NCBI GenBank assembly: GCA_036405235.1
Contig: DASWYA010000001.1
Coordinates: forward strand, 620,001 to 684,000
Source of the DNA: JASLCR01 sp036405235
GTDB taxonomy: Bacteria > Patescibacteriota > Saccharimonadia > Saccharimonadales > Saccharimonadaceae
Direction of reading: 5' to 3'
Length of the DNA: 64,000 bases
Below the pieces are notes generated by a model, which was given only the letters and a program-made list of their open reading frames with translations, was not told where the DNA came from and did no database searches. Each line of letters begins with the position of its first letter. Within the stretch, counting starts at the first letter, position 1. The position numbers and the translations under genes are program-made. Below, piece after piece: positions 63,012 to 64,000 of the stretch.

Positions 63012-63877
63012 GCTCCAGCTCCTTCAGCGCGTATTTTCTTGAGTCCAGCTAGCGACTCCTTTAGACGGGTGTCGACTTGGGTACGCTTTGCACGGTTAAA
63101 CTCGGTATGTAATTGGTTGGCAGTATCAATAGAACGTTCTTTAGCGGCCGACATAGCCTTGAAACGACTAGCTATCTGAGCGAGCCGACTATCGTAGATA
63201 AACTGCGAGATCGTCAAACGCAAGATCGAATTTTCGAGATATGCCGCTACCGCATAAGAACTTGGTTCAAAAATATAGGTCTTTTCAGTTACCAAATCAT
63301 CGCTCGCAACAGCTAGATCAGCCACTCGACCTCTACTTGACACAACTTCACTCAGATCAACGTCTTTAATCTCCTGCTGAGAAAGCGAGATGTAATTTTG
63401 GTAAAAAATCCTGCTCTTAGCGTATTTACGTACTATATCCATCAGAGGATCAACGTTGATATAGTCACCCTCTGGGAGGTCAAAATAATAGGTGTAGTCG
63501 ATATGCGACTGCTTGAGCTTCAGTGCACCATGATGACCGATAACAAGTACATTATTTTTAGCCTCATCATAGCGCTCGATAAATTTCTTTATTAAACGCT
63601 GATCGATGTCACCGCTCAGTCCACCTTTCGCAGTAATCAGAATCAGTAGTTCTTTGTCGATTGGCTTTTCCTCTTCAGTGCGACCAAAATTAAAGAGTAC
63701 ATCGACACGAATTTGTTTGTAAATATTCCAAACTTCGTCAAAAAATTGGTTAGAAATGAGCACCTTGTTTTTCGTTTTCGCGATCTGCATACTCGAAAGG
63801 CTCTCAAGCGCCGAGGTGAGGCTGACTACAGAACGTACCGACGCTTCTTCTGCTTTGATCTCTAGGGGACGACGCAT
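63008..63877 (-). CDS. atpG: F1F0 ATP synthase gamma subunit
   Basis: 289 residues from ATG 63877, one base after the stop of the upstream gene; a 40-residue longer frame would run through the atpA tail and is rejected. The N-terminal helix is diverged (RSVVSLTSALESLSSMQIAKTK), the Rossmann-like middle is clear (LILITAKGGLSGDIDQ), and the C-terminal helix is typical (RFKAMSAAKERSIDTANQL). Confidence 0.9.
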   Translation of the reverse strand: MRRPLEIKAEEASVRSVVSLTSALESLSSMQIAKTKNKVLISNQFFDEVWNIYKQIRVDVLFNFGRTEEEKPIDKELLILITAKGGLSGDIDQRLIKKFIERYDEAKNNVLVIGHHGALKLKQSHIDYTYYFDLPEGDYINVDPLMDIVRKYAKSRIFYQNYISLSQQEIKDVDLSEVVSSRGRVADLAVASDDLVTEKTYIFEPSSYAVAAYLENSILRLTISQFIYDSRLAQIASRFKAMSAAKERSIDTANQLHTEFNRAKRTQVDTRLKESLAGLKKIRAEGAGA

Positions 63878-63878
63878 A

Positions 63879-64000
63879 TTATGCCTTCTTCCCTTCGGTC
63901 TTTTCTGGCTCAGCTGGAGCATCTTCACCTGCCGCTGCACGAGCTGCTTCCTCAGCCTGACGTTTCTTTTCTGCCTCAGCCTTAGCGACTTTTTCAATGG
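63879..64000 (-). CDS. atpA: C-terminal end of the F1 ATP synthase alpha subunit (5' end outside window)
   Basis: The last 40 codons of an open frame read in phase with a TAA at 63881: a Lys/Ala/Glu-rich, charged tail ending EPEKTEGKKA. Position directly before atpG, with stop and start separated by one base, makes atpA the expected gene. No alpha-subunit core is visible here, so the assignment rests on operon order. Confidence 0.7.
   Translation of the reverse strand, partial: IEKVAKAEAEKKRQAEEAARAAAGEDAPAEPEKTEGKKA

Overview
The window reads as a compact, gene-dense chromosome segment from a bacterium with the standard genetic code (UGA used as stop, e.g. at the ends of the HAD gene at 16618 and the purP gene at 10101), moderate GC and many small proteins of unknown function. 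The mix of gram-positive-like surface proteins (a DUF916/WxL-like system), F-type ATP synthase, LysM-CHAP hydrolase, very short intergenic gaps and many unrecognised membrane proteins points to the Candidate Phyla Radiation, most likely Candidatus Saccharibacteria (TM7). That assignment is inference from gene content; there is no rRNA in the window. No CRISPR array, insertion sequence, phage or integrase gene is visible.

Layout. 1-800: truncated EamA-type permease. 891-3676: guaA-purA, making GMP and adenylosuccinate from IMP. 4126-7033: a tight operon of a kinase-like protein, a class III aminotransferase and a HAD phosphatase. 7121-8949: three unrecognised proteins. 8989-11105: two overlapping archaeal-type purP genes. 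11203-16191: membrane proteins, a lone ATP-cone protein and a dihydrolipoamide-dehydrogenase-like flavoprotein that lacks the redox disulfide. 16194-19674: NUDIX and HAD genes, two CAU-anticodon tRNAs flanking an FtsB/DivIC-like gene, and two unknowns. 19745-26796: ABC-2 exporter, rpiB, MFS permease, murC-like ligase, MazG-like and NUDIX genes. 26895-34448: trmB, tsaC, mscS, DNA and protein repair genes (mutY-like, msrA, alkA-like), CDF transporter, YtxH. 34542-46613: aspS, CPA2 antiporter, CNNM-like protein, DsbA-like protein, CorA, a long signal peptidase I, DHA2 efflux pump with an AbrB-type regulator. 46713-50117: purF-purN-purD operon. 51371-60059: LysM-CHAP hydrolase, then a same-strand surface-protein locus. 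60189-61202: a membrane-anchored fibre-like protein. 61199-64000: 3' end of the atp operon (atpA tail, atpG, atpD, atpC).

How the genes fit together. Purine synthesis is the main metabolic theme: purF, purD and purN (early steps), two purP paralogs (formate-dependent AICAR formylation, archaeal style) and purA and guaA (branches from IMP). The second theme is the cell surface. Four secreted beta-rich paralogs share internal and C-terminal motifs, and they alternate with two DUF916-like membrane-anchored proteins and a PKD protein. The extended signal peptidase, the DsbA-like protein, the CHAP hydrolase and the fibre-like protein would plausibly act on the same envelope.

A feature seen across the whole window is an extended -10 or TATAAT/TACAAT box only about 5-11 nt before many start codons with no Shine-Dalgarno sequence. 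This suggests widespread leaderless or near-leaderless transcription, while genes inside operons and the major surface protein use clear AGGAG-type sites.
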